From the NCBI RefSeq assembly GCF_030441895.1, contig NZ_JARJAS010000006.1: DNA of 64,000 bases; one strand, 5' to 3'. Origin of the DNA: Enterococcus_D entomosocium (GTDB lineage Bacteria > Bacillota > Bacilli > Lactobacillales > Enterococcaceae). A model generated the notes under the pieces. That model did not search any database. It had not been told where the DNA came from and saw only the letters and a program-made list of their open reading frames with translations. Positions 1-7,947 of this stretch are shown in pieces. Numbering within the stretch: position 1 is the stretch's first letter; each line of letters begins with the position of its first letter. Made by a program: the position numbers and the translations under genes.

Positions 1-1
1 C

Positions 2-283
2 AAAGCCATCGTTGAAAAACTGAAGAAACTGATCCCACGACAACAATTTGAAGTACCGATCCAAGCAGCCATCGGACAAAAAATCGTTGCCCGTTCAGAC
101 ATTAAAGCCTTGCGTAAAAACGTATTGGCGAAGTGTTACGGCGGTGACGTTTCTCGAAAACGCAAACTCCTAGAGAAACAAAAAGAAGGGAAGAAGCGGA
201 TGAAACAAATCGGCTCTGTCGAAGTACCGCAAGAAGCCTTCATGGCAGTTCTTAAGATGGATGAGGATGAACCGAAGAAGTAA
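2..283 (+). CDS. lepA: Elongation factor 4 (LepA), C-terminal part
   Basis: The reading frame is open from the window edge and gives the last 93 residues of a LepA-type GTPase. It carries the characteristic C-terminal stretch with the positively charged AKCYGGDVSRKRKLLEKQKE segment and ends in a short acidic-lysine tail (DEDEPKK). LepA is a ribosome-associated translational GTPase that back-translocates or remodels stalled ribosomes; the C-terminal domain reaches toward the peptidyl transferase centre. The GTPase domains lie outside the window. No terminator follows immediately; the first clear one is about 160 bases downstream, beyond decayed sequence. Confidence 0.93.
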   Translation, partial: KAIVEKLKKLIPRQQFEVPIQAAIGQKIVARSDIKALRKNVLAKCYGGDVSRKRKLLEKQKEGKKRMKQIGSVEVPQEAFMAVLKMDEDEPKK

Positions 284-769
284 CTCGTTTCAATTTGAAA
301 AGTCTAATAAAGCAATCTTTTCTTGTGTTAGAAAAAAGTGATTTAACCGTTTATAAAATTTAAACAGTTATACGGATTGTCACTGTTGAATAAAAGGACA
401 AGAAAAAAATCTCTTGCTTGAGAATTTTTAGTTGTCAGCGTATGAAAGAGCATCTCATAAGGAGGTGCTTTTTTCATACCATTACATAAAAATGAATGAA
501 TCCATAGAGGAAAGCATTTAAAGAAAAGCAGATTATCCAATCGTTCAACTCTGGAATATTTAGCGATGAAGAAAATTCTTTTCAAGCTGCTATTGAAAAA
601 AAAAATGGGTTGAGTGACCTATCTTAGCAGTGTGATAAAGTTTTGAGTATGATACAAATGTATAAGAGAAGTAGCTCAAAAAAAAGTCTCGGCTATTAAC
701 AGAGATAAAGAAATAGCAGCGTATTAATTACTTCTCTCCTGAAACACTATCAAAAAACTAAATTGAGAT
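284..769. other. Gene-free decayed stretch after lepA
   Basis: No open reading frame here has a credible start site or family resemblance. All frames are broken by stops. The only clear signal is the hairpin at 440-479. The stretch leads into recognisable gene remnants from about 770, so it is probably part of the same decayed segment. Confidence 0.6.
440..479 (+). terminator. Rho-independent terminator-like hairpin
   Basis: The core stem is AGCATCTC/GAGGTGCT with an ATAAG loop, followed by six T. Flanking GTATGAAA and TTTCATAC extend the stem, so it could act on both strands. It probably ended lepA or a now-decayed gene. Confidence 0.6.
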
Positions 770-1118
770 GCCACTTTTAAATGATCATCAAGAAAGCACG
801 CTAGAAAAAGAGAAGAAGCTTTATTTCTTGACGGCGATCACCAAACCGTTCTACTATCAAATTGATAGCCCTCCGTATGATTCGATAATTAAATGAAGGG
901 TGAGCAATCGACGCCAGCTCACTCAAATATCGTCAATGGAAAATTCAGAGAGTAACTAAATTTTTGGATGCAAAATCCGTATTGAAATGACATCGATCAT
1001 CAGAGGGAAACAAACATGTTTTACGGGTATTTGAACTTTAAGAATGAAATGTTTCTGTAGTTGATCTAAGTAGCAGGCCGATAGATCAAGCTGTTTTACA
1101 TCCACGAGTAAAAGAAAA
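770..1118 (+). pseudogene. Remnant of a pyridoxamine 5'-phosphate oxidase-like gene
   Basis: Broken translations match the intact flavin-binding protein at 4499-4948 in the same order. Near 806-850 a segment reads KKLYFLTAITKPFYYQ against KLYFLTAISKPFYKQ. Near 965 there is WMQNPY against EKNPY, then near 1012 HVLRVFEL against NVLRVFEI, and near 1050-1085 VSVVDLSSRPIDQAV against VMSIFDLSKKPIYQNV. Stops and frameshifts separate these blocks, so it cannot encode a full product. The similarity is clearly homologous, but the copy has diverged far and is not a recent duplication. The limits given are approximate. Confidence 0.75.
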
Positions 1119-1129
1119 GAGGAACGGAA

Positions 1130-1295
1130 ATGAAGTAGGCAGTTACTGGTGCCACAGTGAATTTAGGCAGTCGAGTAGTGAAAGAATTTAGTCGTTTGGT
1201 CGATAAGAAAGAAATATTTGCTCTTGTGCATACACTGTCTCTATGAGCAATAGTCAGAGCTGCAGAAAAAGCAAGTGAATGACAACGCTATTTCT
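1130..1295 (+). pseudogene. Remnant of a QorB-like NAD(P)H quinone reductase gene
   Basis: An ATG at 1130 behind a GGAACGGA ribosome binding site starts a frame that stops at codon 3. After the stop it reads AVTGATVNLGSRVVKEFSRL and VDKKEIFALVH, which aligns with the N-terminus of the intact QorB-like protein at 1974 (LVTGATGGFGGYALEFLKDL, VSKDQIYALVR). It ends at another stop near 1246 and similarity fades. Only about the first 40 of 281 residues are recognisable, including the dinucleotide-binding TGAT start. It follows the remnant at 770-1118. Confidence 0.75.
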
Positions 1296-1352
1296 TATGA
1301 GTGGTGTCGAAAGATGTGAAGACGTAAATCAATTTCATTTGTAACGAAAAAG

Positions 1353-1386
1353 CCCACTGAGATGTCAGTATCTCAATGGGTTTTTT
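1353..1386 (-). terminator. Bidirectional terminator ending the Rrf2 gene
   Basis: CCCACTGAGAT and ATCTCAATGGG form an 11-bp stem around GTCAGT, with T-rich runs on both sides. It lies directly downstream of the minus-strand gene at 1391. Confidence 0.8.
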
Positions 1387-1390
1387 GGTT

Positions 1391-1858
1391 TTATAAAAAT
1401 GGCTCAAGAAAAGATTTGTTTTCCGGTCGTTTGCTTTCCTCTAAACTTGCAATACTTGTTAATAGAGAGAACAGATTGATTTTCGCCATTTTTTCTTCGA
1501 CAGTTACTTGCAATTCATTATACGCACCATCCAGTACTTCTTGTATATTTGCACCAACAATGCAGTCTGGATTCGTTTTAGGATCGACTTGAATGAGATT
1601 TGTGTTTCCATGAATACTTTTATATATATCAAGTAGACTAATATCTTTGGGGTCCTTTGCTAAATAGGGCTTTGGTTTCCCAGTAGTTGTTCGAATCAGT
1701 CCAGATTTTTTTAAGTTTGCCATTATTTTTCTGACATTTGCAGCATTAGTTTCTACACTTTGAGCAATCATCTCACTTGAGAGCATATTAGTATCTTTAT
1801 AGATGACGATATAACACATAATATGAATTGCATCACTGAGTTGAATAGAATATTTCAA
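1391..1858 (-). CDS. Rrf2 family transcriptional regulator
   Basis: The 155-residue protein has the Rrf2-type winged helix-turn-helix at residues about 1-80 (MKYSIQLSDAIHIMCYIV, then SVETNAANVRKIMANLKKSG). The C-terminal half carries only one cysteine (in NPDC), so it lacks the three-cysteine iron-sulfur site of IscR/NsrR. It resembles the YwnA branch, which is thought to sense thiol-reactive or redox signals. The start is TTG at 1858, chosen because AAAGGA lies nine bases upstream and no ATG fits. It diverges from the QorB-like gene at 1974, which it probably regulates through the shared 115-bp intergenic region. Family call is firm; target and signal are inferred. Confidence 0.85.
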   Translation of the reverse strand: MKYSIQLSDAIHIMCYIVIYKDTNMLSSEMIAQSVETNAANVRKIMANLKKSGLIRTTTGKPKPYLAKDPKDISLLDIYKSIHGNTNLIQVDPKTNPDCIVGANIQEVLDGAYNELQVTVEEKMAKINLFSLLTSIASLEESKRPENKSFLEPFL

Positions 1859-1887
1859 GTGAATTCAGTCCTTTTTAGATTTTCTTC

Positions 1888-1951
1888 TTGACTTATCTTA
1901 ACATACTATTTATTATATAGGTGTATCTTATAATTGTACAGCTGAATGTAC
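1888..1951 (+). promoter_or_regulatory. Promoter and possible operator for the qorB-like/sirTM cluster
   Basis: TTGACT (1888-1893) and TATTAT (1911-1916) are separated by 17 bases. A dyad GTACA-N6-TGTAC (1936-1951) follows and could bind the divergent Rrf2 regulator. The operator assignment is a guess. Confidence 0.55.
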
Positions 1952-1973
1952 GAACTAAAAAGGAGTGTTTTAT

Positions 1974-2819
1974 ATGACATATTTAGTAACAGGAGCTACT
2001 GGTGGTTTTGGAGGATATGCACTTGAATTCTTGAAAGATTTAGTTTCTAAAGATCAGATCTATGCTTTGGTACGATCTGAAGAAAAAGCAGCTACACTAA
2101 AAGAGAAAGGCTACAATGTAAGAGTAGGGGATTATTCTGACATCAATTCGTTGAGTAACGCTTTTGACGGCATTGACCGCTTGCTTTTTGTGTCTGGCGC
2201 ACCAGGCAATCGTCAAGAAGAACATGCTAATGTGGTTAAGGCAGCCAAAGACGCTGGTGTTCAGTATATTGCTTATACAAGTTTTGCTGATGCAGATCAC
2301 TCAACAAGTGCATTAGCTGCTGATCACATCTTTACTGAAAAACAAATCAAAGAAGCGGGAATTGCGCATACATTTTTACGTAATAACTGGTATTTAGAAA
2401 ATGAAATGCCGATTATTGGCGGTGCTTTAGCTAGTGGGAAATTCGTTTACGCAGCTAAAGAAGGCAAAACCGGCTGGGCTTTGAAGCGCGAATATGCTGA
2501 GGTTGCTGCAAAAGCACTAGCAGGAACAGAATACCCTGAAATCCTTGAATTATCGGGCAGCCCTATTACTTATGCTGAATTAGCAGCAGCTTTAAAAGAA
2601 GCAACAAGGAAGGAAATCGAAGTAGTTTCATCTGATGATCAAACCTTTGTAGATAGTTTGACAGCAGGCGGTTTACCACAACCTGTTGCAGAAATGTTCT
2701 TGTCTTTCCAACATGATATTAAAAATAATCAATTAGATGTGACATCTAGTGACTTTGAACAAGCTTTGGGTAAGCCTTTGACGAGTCGCGTAGAAGCAAT
2801 CAAAGAGTTGTTAAATTAG
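1974..2819 (+). CDS. NAD(P)H-dependent quinone reductase-like SDR (QorB/NmrA family)
   Basis: The 281-residue protein starts with the atypical SDR dinucleotide-binding motif TGATGGFGG (residues 6-14) and continues as an NmrA/QorB-type Rossmann fold, with the QorB-like segments FLRNNWYLENE and YAEVAAKALAG. Family members reduce quinones or act as redox-sensing NAD(P)H binders; they lack the Tyr-x-x-x-Lys active site of classical SDRs. The ATG at 1974 is preferred over an upstream GTG at 1965 because AGGAG sits eight bases before it. It faces away from the Rrf2 regulator, as is common for this reductase family. A decayed relative lies at 1130. A terminator follows at 2828. Confidence 0.85.
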   Translation: MTYLVTGATGGFGGYALEFLKDLVSKDQIYALVRSEEKAATLKEKGYNVRVGDYSDINSLSNAFDGIDRLLFVSGAPGNRQEEHANVVKAAKDAGVQYIAYTSFADADHSTSALAADHIFTEKQIKEAGIAHTFLRNNWYLENEMPIIGGALASGKFVYAAKEGKTGWALKREYAEVAAKALAGTEYPEILELSGSPITYAELAAALKEATRKEIEVVSSDDQTFVDSLTAGGLPQPVAEMFLSFQHDIKNNQLDVTSSDFEQALGKPLTSRVEAIKELLN

Positions 2820-2827
2820 TCTTGCTA

Positions 2828-2861
2828 TTTCCCGATTATCGAAAATAATCGGGAAATTTTT
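2828..2861 (+). terminator. Rho-independent terminator after the QorB-like gene
   Basis: TTTCCCGATTAT and ATAATCGGGAAA form a 12-bp stem with a CGAA loop, followed by a T run. It separates the reductase from the macrodomain gene, although only partial termination would be needed for one transcription unit. Confidence 0.8.
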
Positions 2862-2879
2862 ATAAAGAAGGTGTTGACG

Positions 2880-3689
2880 ATGAACCATAGCGAAAAGAGG
2901 AAATGGCTGATTAACTATTTATTAGAGGAAAACAGTCACTTAAGTAAAATAGTAGATGCTAGCTCGGATGATCCGAAAGAACAAAATGATTTATTGCGAT
3001 GCTTATTAAATATAAGAGAAGCGCGACCTATTCATAAGGACTTTATTGACATTCAAAATCAATTTCTTTTAGAAGAAAGAGCTGAAAATCAGATTTTTTC
3101 ACTAAACGATGCGCAACAGTATACAAAAAACCTTTATCTCTGGCAAGGAGATATCACGAGGTTGGAAGTGGACGCCATCGTAAACGCTGCAAACGCACAG
3201 CTACTAGGATGTTTTGTTCCATTACACAGGTGCATCGACAATGCGATCCACTCTGCAGCAGGTATTCAATTAAGACTAGCATGCAAAGAAATCATGGACG
3301 CACAAGGGCATTTGGAAGAAACCGGCTATGCAAAAATCACCGACGGCTATAACTTGCCTGCAAAAAAAGTGATACATACTGTTGGGCCAATCATAAAAGA
3401 TACCGTAACTAAAGAACACGTATCCTTATTGGCTGACTGTTATCGTCGCGTCTTGTTGCTTTGCGAAGAGTATCAATTGAAGAGCGTCGCTTTTTGTTGT
3501 ATCTCAACAGGAGAATTTCGTTTTCCCAATGAGTTAGCTGCAGAGATCGCTATCAAAACAACGCAAGAATATGTAACGCGTGTTCATTCACCTATAAAAA
3601 TTATTTTCAATGTGTTTAAAGACATTGATAAGGAGTTGTACCATGAAAAACTACAACAATTATCAGAAAGTTTATCAAAAGATAACTGA
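2880..3689 (+). CDS. Zinc-dependent macrodomain protein-ADP-ribose hydrolase
   Basis: The 269-residue protein has a helical N-terminus (about 1-80) followed by a macrodomain. Visible hallmarks are GDIT (90-93), VNAAN (101-105) and the zinc-macrodomain loop GCFVPLHRCID, whose Cys111, His116 and Cys118 match the metal ligands known for this subclass. Members from Streptococcus and Staphylococcus remove mono-ADP-ribose put on by SirTM. The ATG at 2880 follows AAGAAGG; an upstream GTG at 2871 is in frame but overlaps that site. The next gene, a class M sirtuin, starts inside this one (47-bp overlap), which argues for translational coupling and joint function. Confidence 0.9.
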   Translation: MNHSEKRKWLINYLLEENSHLSKIVDASSDDPKEQNDLLRCLLNIREARPIHKDFIDIQNQFLLEERAENQIFSLNDAQQYTKNLYLWQGDITRLEVDAIVNAANAQLLGCFVPLHRCIDNAIHSAAGIQLRLACKEIMDAQGHLEETGYAKITDGYNLPAKKVIHTVGPIIKDTVTKEHVSLLADCYRRVLLLCEEYQLKSVAFCCISTGEFRFPNELAAEIAIKTTQEYVTRVHSPIKIIFNVFKDIDKELYHEKLQQLSESLSKDN

Positions 3690-4488
3690 AGCAGAGGCAA
3701 TCGTTATCGGTGCTGGATCAGGCCTTTCTGCTGCTGCCGGTTTAACCTATTCTGGTGAACGGTTCAAAAAATATTTCAGAGACTATATTGATCATTATCA
3801 TTTAACCGATATGTATTCTGCCGGATTTTATCCCTTCGATTCATTAGAGACGTATTGGGGTTATTGGAGTAAACATGTTTTTCATAATCGATATCAGCCT
3901 GAGGCTTTGCCGCTATATAAAGAGCTTCTATCTTTGGTAGAAGAAAAAAATTACTTTGTCATTACTACTAATGTAGATCATCAGTTCCAAAAGACGGGCT
4001 TTGATAAGAGACGATTATTTTATACACAAGGTGATTATGGGTTATTTCAATGTTCACGTGCCTGCCATAACAAGACGTACGAGAATGAATCATTGATTAT
4101 GCAAATGGTCCATCAGCAGAGTCAGTTCAAAATTCCCAAGCACCTCATACCATATTGCCCCAAATGTGGACAACCGATGCGGGTCAATTTACGGATAGAT
4201 CAATTTTTTGTACAAGATGATGGTTGGGAAAGCGCAGCTAACCGATACAAAGAATTTCTAGAAAATTATTTAGGTACTAAAATCGTTTTTTGGGAGATCG
4301 GCATTGGTAACAACACGCCTTCCATTATAAAATATCCATTCCAAGAAATGACGAGGGCAACGAATCAGTCGACCTATATCGTCTGTAACCAACAAGCACA
4401 ACGCATACCAGATGAACTCATGGATAAAACGATTATTCTGCAAGGAAATATAGTTGAAGCGATCAGAGAAATCGATCATTTTAGATAG
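3643..4488 (+). CDS. Class M sirtuin (SirTM), protein ADP-ribosyltransferase
   Basis: The 281-residue protein shows the sirtuin NAD-binding motif GAGSGLS (23-29), TTNVD (108-112) and a four-cysteine zinc site (Cys137, Cys141, Cys172, Cys175). At the position of the canonical catalytic histidine it has Gln129 (TQGDYG), a mark of the SirTM class, which ADP-ribosylates proteins rather than deacetylating them. The ATG at 3643 has AAGGAG seven bases upstream and lies within the macrodomain gene. In described pathogens SirTM modifies a lipoylated GcvH-like carrier encoded next door; no such carrier or lipoate ligase is present here, so the substrate is open. Confidence 0.9.
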   Translation: MKNYNNYQKVYQKITEAEAIVIGAGSGLSAAAGLTYSGERFKKYFRDYIDHYHLTDMYSAGFYPFDSLETYWGYWSKHVFHNRYQPEALPLYKELLSLVEEKNYFVITTNVDHQFQKTGFDKRRLFYTQGDYGLFQCSRACHNKTYENESLIMQMVHQQSQFKIPKHLIPYCPKCGQPMRVNLRIDQFFVQDDGWESAANRYKEFLENYLGTKIVFWEIGIGNNTPSIIKYPFQEMTRATNQSTYIVCNQQAQRIPDELMDKTIILQGNIVEAIREIDHFR

Positions 4489-4498
4489 GAGCGCATTC

Positions 4499-4948
4499 AT
4501 GGACCATTCAAAAATGAAGACAGAAGATTATTTGAATTATTTAAAAAATGAGATTCATTCTACTGTGTTCGCCACAGTAGACGAAAACGGAAATCCGGTC
4601 ACCAGAGTAATCGATATTATGTTGGTGAAAGAAACGAAGCTGTATTTTTTGACTGCAATATCCAAGCCGTTTTATAAACAGCTCAAAATGAACCCGGTCG
4701 TTTCCATCACAGGTATAGAAGGAGAAACATCAATGGAATCGTTTTCTATTACCTTACAAGGGAGAGTAAATGAAATAGGCTCTACCTATTTAGATGAAAT
4801 TTTCGAGAAAAATCCTTACATGGCAAAAATATACCCCTCTGTAGAAGACCGAAATGTTTTACGAGTCTTTGAAATTTATAAAGGCGTTATGTCAATCTTT
4901 GATTTAAGCAAAAAGCCTATCTATCAAAACGTTAAATCTTTCGGATAA
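4499..4948 (+). CDS. Pyridoxamine 5'-phosphate oxidase-like flavin-binding protein
   Basis: The 149-residue protein fits the split-barrel PNPOx-like fold: a short helical start (DYLNYLKNEIHSTVFATVDE) and strands with PVTRVIDIMLVKETKLYFLT. Members bind FMN or F420 and act as small oxidoreductases or flavin carriers; the substrate is not predictable. The ATG at 4499 has TAGGAG seven bases upstream that overlaps the sirTM stop, so the genes are tightly linked. An in-frame extension to 4454 has no support. A decayed relative is at 770-1118. Confidence 0.8.
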   Translation: MDHSKMKTEDYLNYLKNEIHSTVFATVDENGNPVTRVIDIMLVKETKLYFLTAISKPFYKQLKMNPVVSITGIEGETSMESFSITLQGRVNEIGSTYLDEIFEKNPYMAKIYPSVEDRNVLRVFEIYKGVMSIFDLSKKPIYQNVKSFG

Positions 4949-4972
4949 CTCAAAGCAAAAGGAGACAATCAC

Positions 4973-5539
4973 ATGGCAAATAAAGTATCAGAAGAGGAAA
5001 TGAACGAAGAAGAGTGGTTAAGCTGGTATAAGAAGCAGGAATTACCACAATATCCAAAACCAGCATTTACTGTTGACAATTTGATATTCAATGTCACGTC
5101 GGATGCAGTATACATTTTACTTGTCAAAAGAAAAAATCATCCTTTCAAAGGAAGGTTCGCTTTGCCAGGTGGCTTCGTTAACGAAGGAGAAAATATCATT
5201 AAAGCCGCCATCAGAGAGTTAAAGGAAGAAACGGGCGTGGAAGTGCAGGAAGTTTCTTTATTAGGTGTATATGGAGATAAAAATCGTCCCCGTGGATGGA
5301 CTATTTCTGCTGTCTATATAACTGTTCTACAGCAGATGAAGACTCTTTATGCAGGAGATGATGCTTCTGAGGCTTTTTGGTATAGGGTTGATAAGGATAA
5401 AGTACTCTATCAATATGTTACGTCAAAAGAACGATCCTTTACGGAGAACTGGGAATCTCTTTTTGCTTTTGATCATGCGCAAATCATCCATGATGGATTT
5501 AAGTGGTTGAACGACGAATTAAGGCAAAGAGGCCTTTAA
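4973..5539 (+). CDS. Nudix hydrolase, probably ADP-ribose pyrophosphatase type
   Basis: The 188-residue protein contains a complete Nudix box at residues 67-89, with the G-x5-E-x7-R-E-L-x-E-E-x-G-V pattern intact. Residues 30-60 (PAFTVDNLIFNV then ILLVKRKNHPFKG) resemble the catalytic domain of NrtR/ADP-ribose pyrophosphatases, but the winged-helix DNA-binding domain of NrtR is absent. The ATG follows AAAGGAGA closely and sits 24 bases after the flavin-binding gene, so it is the last gene of the sirTM unit. Hydrolysis of free ADP-ribose would fit with a macrodomain and sirtuin upstream, but substrate specificity is inferred. Confidence 0.85.
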   Translation: MANKVSEEEMNEEEWLSWYKKQELPQYPKPAFTVDNLIFNVTSDAVYILLVKRKNHPFKGRFALPGGFVNEGENIIKAAIRELKEETGVEVQEVSLLGVYGDKNRPRGWTISAVYITVLQQMKTLYAGDDASEAFWYRVDKDKVLYQYVTSKERSFTENWESLFAFDHAQIIHDGFKWLNDELRQRGL

Positions 5540-6068
5540 CAAGTAGAAGCGATGTGGCTTAATTTTTTTCGAGTGGGGATAATTATTTATAGGATACAAT
5601 TGATTGATCGCCGGGCGACTTTTGCCATCGCTTTCCTGATATCCTCTAAAAACCATGGATAGTCAGTTTGGTTCCGATGTAATGAACTACTTCTGAGGAT
5701 TTGTCAGACTTAAAAGATGATGGCTTCCAATCCTCACTTCTTTCTCTTAGTAATAGTCAGCTTTGTTATAATCCTGTTTTACACAAAAGTAGTTGATTTA
5801 TTTAGGAATAAGGTGGGTTAGACATAACTGGAATTGATAAGGAGGATCTGAACGAATAATCTACTTTGACGAATCTCATCTAGAAGAATAGAATGAAAGT
5901 ACCTTCGTGAGAAGGTGCTTTTTTTATAGTAAAAAATGACCAAAAGAACTTAAATTATTTATTTTTATATGATTTCAATCTAATGATAGTTGGCTAAGTG
6001 ATAGAGCTTTGGTTTCATAAAGAAAATCACACGATTTTGATTGGCAAAAGATAGGAGATGTTTTGTGC
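5540..6068. other. Intergenic stretch without an intact gene
   Basis: About 500 bases have no credible intact coding region. A strong AAGGAGG near 5839 is followed by a short frame lacking any start codon (ATA where ATG is expected), and the minus strand near 5590-5680 carries short gene-like fragments. This suggests further gene decay. Confidence 0.5.
5898..5925 (+). terminator. Rho-independent terminator
   Basis: AGTACCTTC and GAAGGTGCT pair around GTGA and are followed by seven T. Confidence 0.75.
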
Positions 6069-7019
6069 ATGAAGGCATTGTACTTTAAAGAATTTGGCGA
6101 TTCAGATGTGTTAACTTATGGTGAATTGCCTGATCCAGTCATTCAAGAAAATGAGCTAATGATAGAAATGATGTATATTGGGTTAAATTATGCAGATATT
6201 TATCGAAGAAAGGGCAGCTATCATATTGAATCCCGAGACCCTCTTATTAATGGCTATGAAGGTGTAGGAAGGATTGTTCAAAAAGGAAGATCAGTCTCTA
6301 AGTTTCAGCTAGGGGAAACGATTCTTTTTGTGGATGTTCCTTTTGCTAATGCAGAATTGGTGGCTGTTCCTGAGGAAAATGCCATCCATATTCCATCAGG
6401 TATACCATCTAAATTAGCAGCCAGTATTGGTCTGCAAGGGTTGACAGCTGATTTTTTAGCTCATGATCTTGGCAATAATGTGAATAATAGTAAGGTCTTC
6501 GTCCATGGGATAAGTGGTGGTGTTGGACAAATTTTATCGCAACTATTAACCGCAGATGGTCTAGAAGTTTATGGCGTCACTTCCACGGAAGAAAAGCGAC
6601 AACTGGCTTTAGACCAAGGAGCAAAACAAGTCTTTTTAAGAAATACAGAATGGCAAGAAACCTATACTTCTTTCTTTGATACCGTTTATGATGGCATTGG
6701 GCATACATTAGCCGAAAGCGTCGACTTGCTCAAAAATAGAGGGAAGGTTATCTTTTTTTGCATGGCCGGCGGAAATCCGCCAGCGATCGACTTTATTCCC
6801 TTGTTATCAAAATCAAAAAGTATTTTGACAGGGGATCTGTGGGATTACTTGACAAGTTTTCAAGAGCGGGAGAGAAGAAGCACCCGACTGTTTACTTACT
6901 TTAGCAAGGATCAAATGAAAATCAGTCAACCAACCATTTTTTCCTTAGTTGACGGAAAAGCTGCCCATGATTATTTAGAATCTGGAAAAAGTGTCGGGAA
7001 AATTTTGCTGCAACCATAA
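6069..7019 (+). CDS. Zinc-independent quinone oxidoreductase (MDR superfamily)
   Basis: The 316-residue protein is a medium-chain dehydrogenase/reductase of the QorA type: an N-terminal GroES-like domain (MKALYFKEFGDSDVLTY, then GLNYADIYRRKG) and a Rossmann domain with the NADPH motif GISGGVGQ. The cysteines that bind zinc in alcohol dehydrogenases are missing. Such enzymes reduce quinones or alpha,beta-unsaturated carbonyls. The ATG at 6069 is placed 11 bases after AGGAG; a TTG at 6063 is an alternative. It stands alone, with AT-rich DNA downstream. Confidence 0.88.
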   Translation: MKALYFKEFGDSDVLTYGELPDPVIQENELMIEMMYIGLNYADIYRRKGSYHIESRDPLINGYEGVGRIVQKGRSVSKFQLGETILFVDVPFANAELVAVPEENAIHIPSGIPSKLAASIGLQGLTADFLAHDLGNNVNNSKVFVHGISGGVGQILSQLLTADGLEVYGVTSTEEKRQLALDQGAKQVFLRNTEWQETYTSFFDTVYDGIGHTLAESVDLLKNRGKVIFFCMAGGNPPAIDFIPLLSKSKSILTGDLWDYLTSFQERERRSTRLFTYFSKDQMKISQPTIFSLVDGKAAHDYLESGKSVGKILLQP

Positions 7020-7293
7020 GAAAGTAAAAAAAGCTAAATGACTTTATCATAAAAGATACACCGAATGTTTGCTAATTCACTAAATTATCTTTTTATATAA
7101 TCGATACTTTTCTTATGATAAATCATTAAGGATAAAAATAAGTATAAAATGAGTAGAATATTGCAAAAATCTAATGTTTTCTATTTCTTAAGTGAGAATC
7201 AGATAAAACTTTGTGATAAACAGTACATTTAATTTGAAAATATTTAATTACAGCAGTAAGATAAATATATCAAATACTTAAGGAGTGATATCT

Positions 7294-7545
7294 ATGACAA
7301 ACTATGAAGAAAAGGAAGCAAAAGCATTGGTAAAGATTGCAGAGGTTCTTGATAAGTTAGATGAGAATTTAGTTGAATTAGACACACTAGATGCTGACGC
7401 AAAAAAACATAGTATGAAGAAATGGATCGTTGAGAAAAAAGCGATTCACGAAATCAAAAAGATCGCACACGAAGCCGGTAAGTATGAAAAGTACGATGAA
7501 AAAGCACTACAAAAAGAAATTAATGAAGTTGAGAAGTATATGTAA
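7294..7545 (+). CDS. Small charged helical protein, unknown function
   Basis: The 83-residue product is rich in Glu, Lys and Ala with no predicted membrane segment or signal peptide; heptad-like spacing (VLDKLDENLVELDTLDADAKK) suggests a short coiled coil or helical hairpin. An AAGGAG eight bases before ATG 7294 supports the start over the in-frame upstream codon at 7285. I do not recognise the family. It is monocistronic, preceded by 270 bases of AT-rich DNA, and followed by a terminator-like hairpin at 7648. Confidence 0.7.
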   Translation: MTNYEEKEAKALVKIAEVLDKLDENLVELDTLDADAKKHSMKKWIVEKKAIHEIKKIAHEAGKYEKYDEKALQKEINEVEKYM

Positions 7546-7647
7546 TTGAAGAAAAATAAGAAATTGTCTTCATTATTCAGCAATTGAAATCTGAATTGAT
7601 AAAAGCCAGATTCTAATTGAAGATTTAGAATGGACGATGATCTCACT

Positions 7648-7680
7648 AAGCCCATGCTCTTATGAGTGTGGGCTTGTTTG
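7648..7680 (+). terminator. Terminator-like hairpin
   Basis: AAGCCCATGCTC and GAGTGTGGGCTT form a 12-bp stem with two G-T pairs and a TTAT loop, followed by GTTTGTTT. Confidence 0.6.
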
Positions 7681-7947
7681 CTGTACATATGATTAAACAC
7701 GACAAGCTGAATAGGCATAAAAGATCATGTTCTACAACGACAAGATAAAACCTTAGTTAAAGGGAGACGGGGAAAAATCAAAAAAAACAAAGAAAGTCTG
7801 TTTTTTCGTTTTTTTCATCGACTTTCTCCATTTTTTTAGACAAGCTTTTCGCTTATTCTAAATTTATGAGCGGTATCAAAGTAAAAAGTTAACAAAACGT
7901 TTAGACCATTTGAAAATACCTTTGCAGAAAATAGTGACGAGAGATTT
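7681..7947. other. Upstream region of the GH115 gene
   Basis: No gene is seen. GAAAGTC near 7793 and GACTTTC near 7820 form an inverted repeat around a T-rich loop, which could be a terminator or an operator for the following gene. No clear cre box was found. Confidence 0.4.

Noticed and set aside
343..585. 80-residue minus-strand frame after lepA
   Set aside because: It runs through the terminator hairpin at 440-479, has no ribosome binding site, and its composition is unlike that of a real protein.
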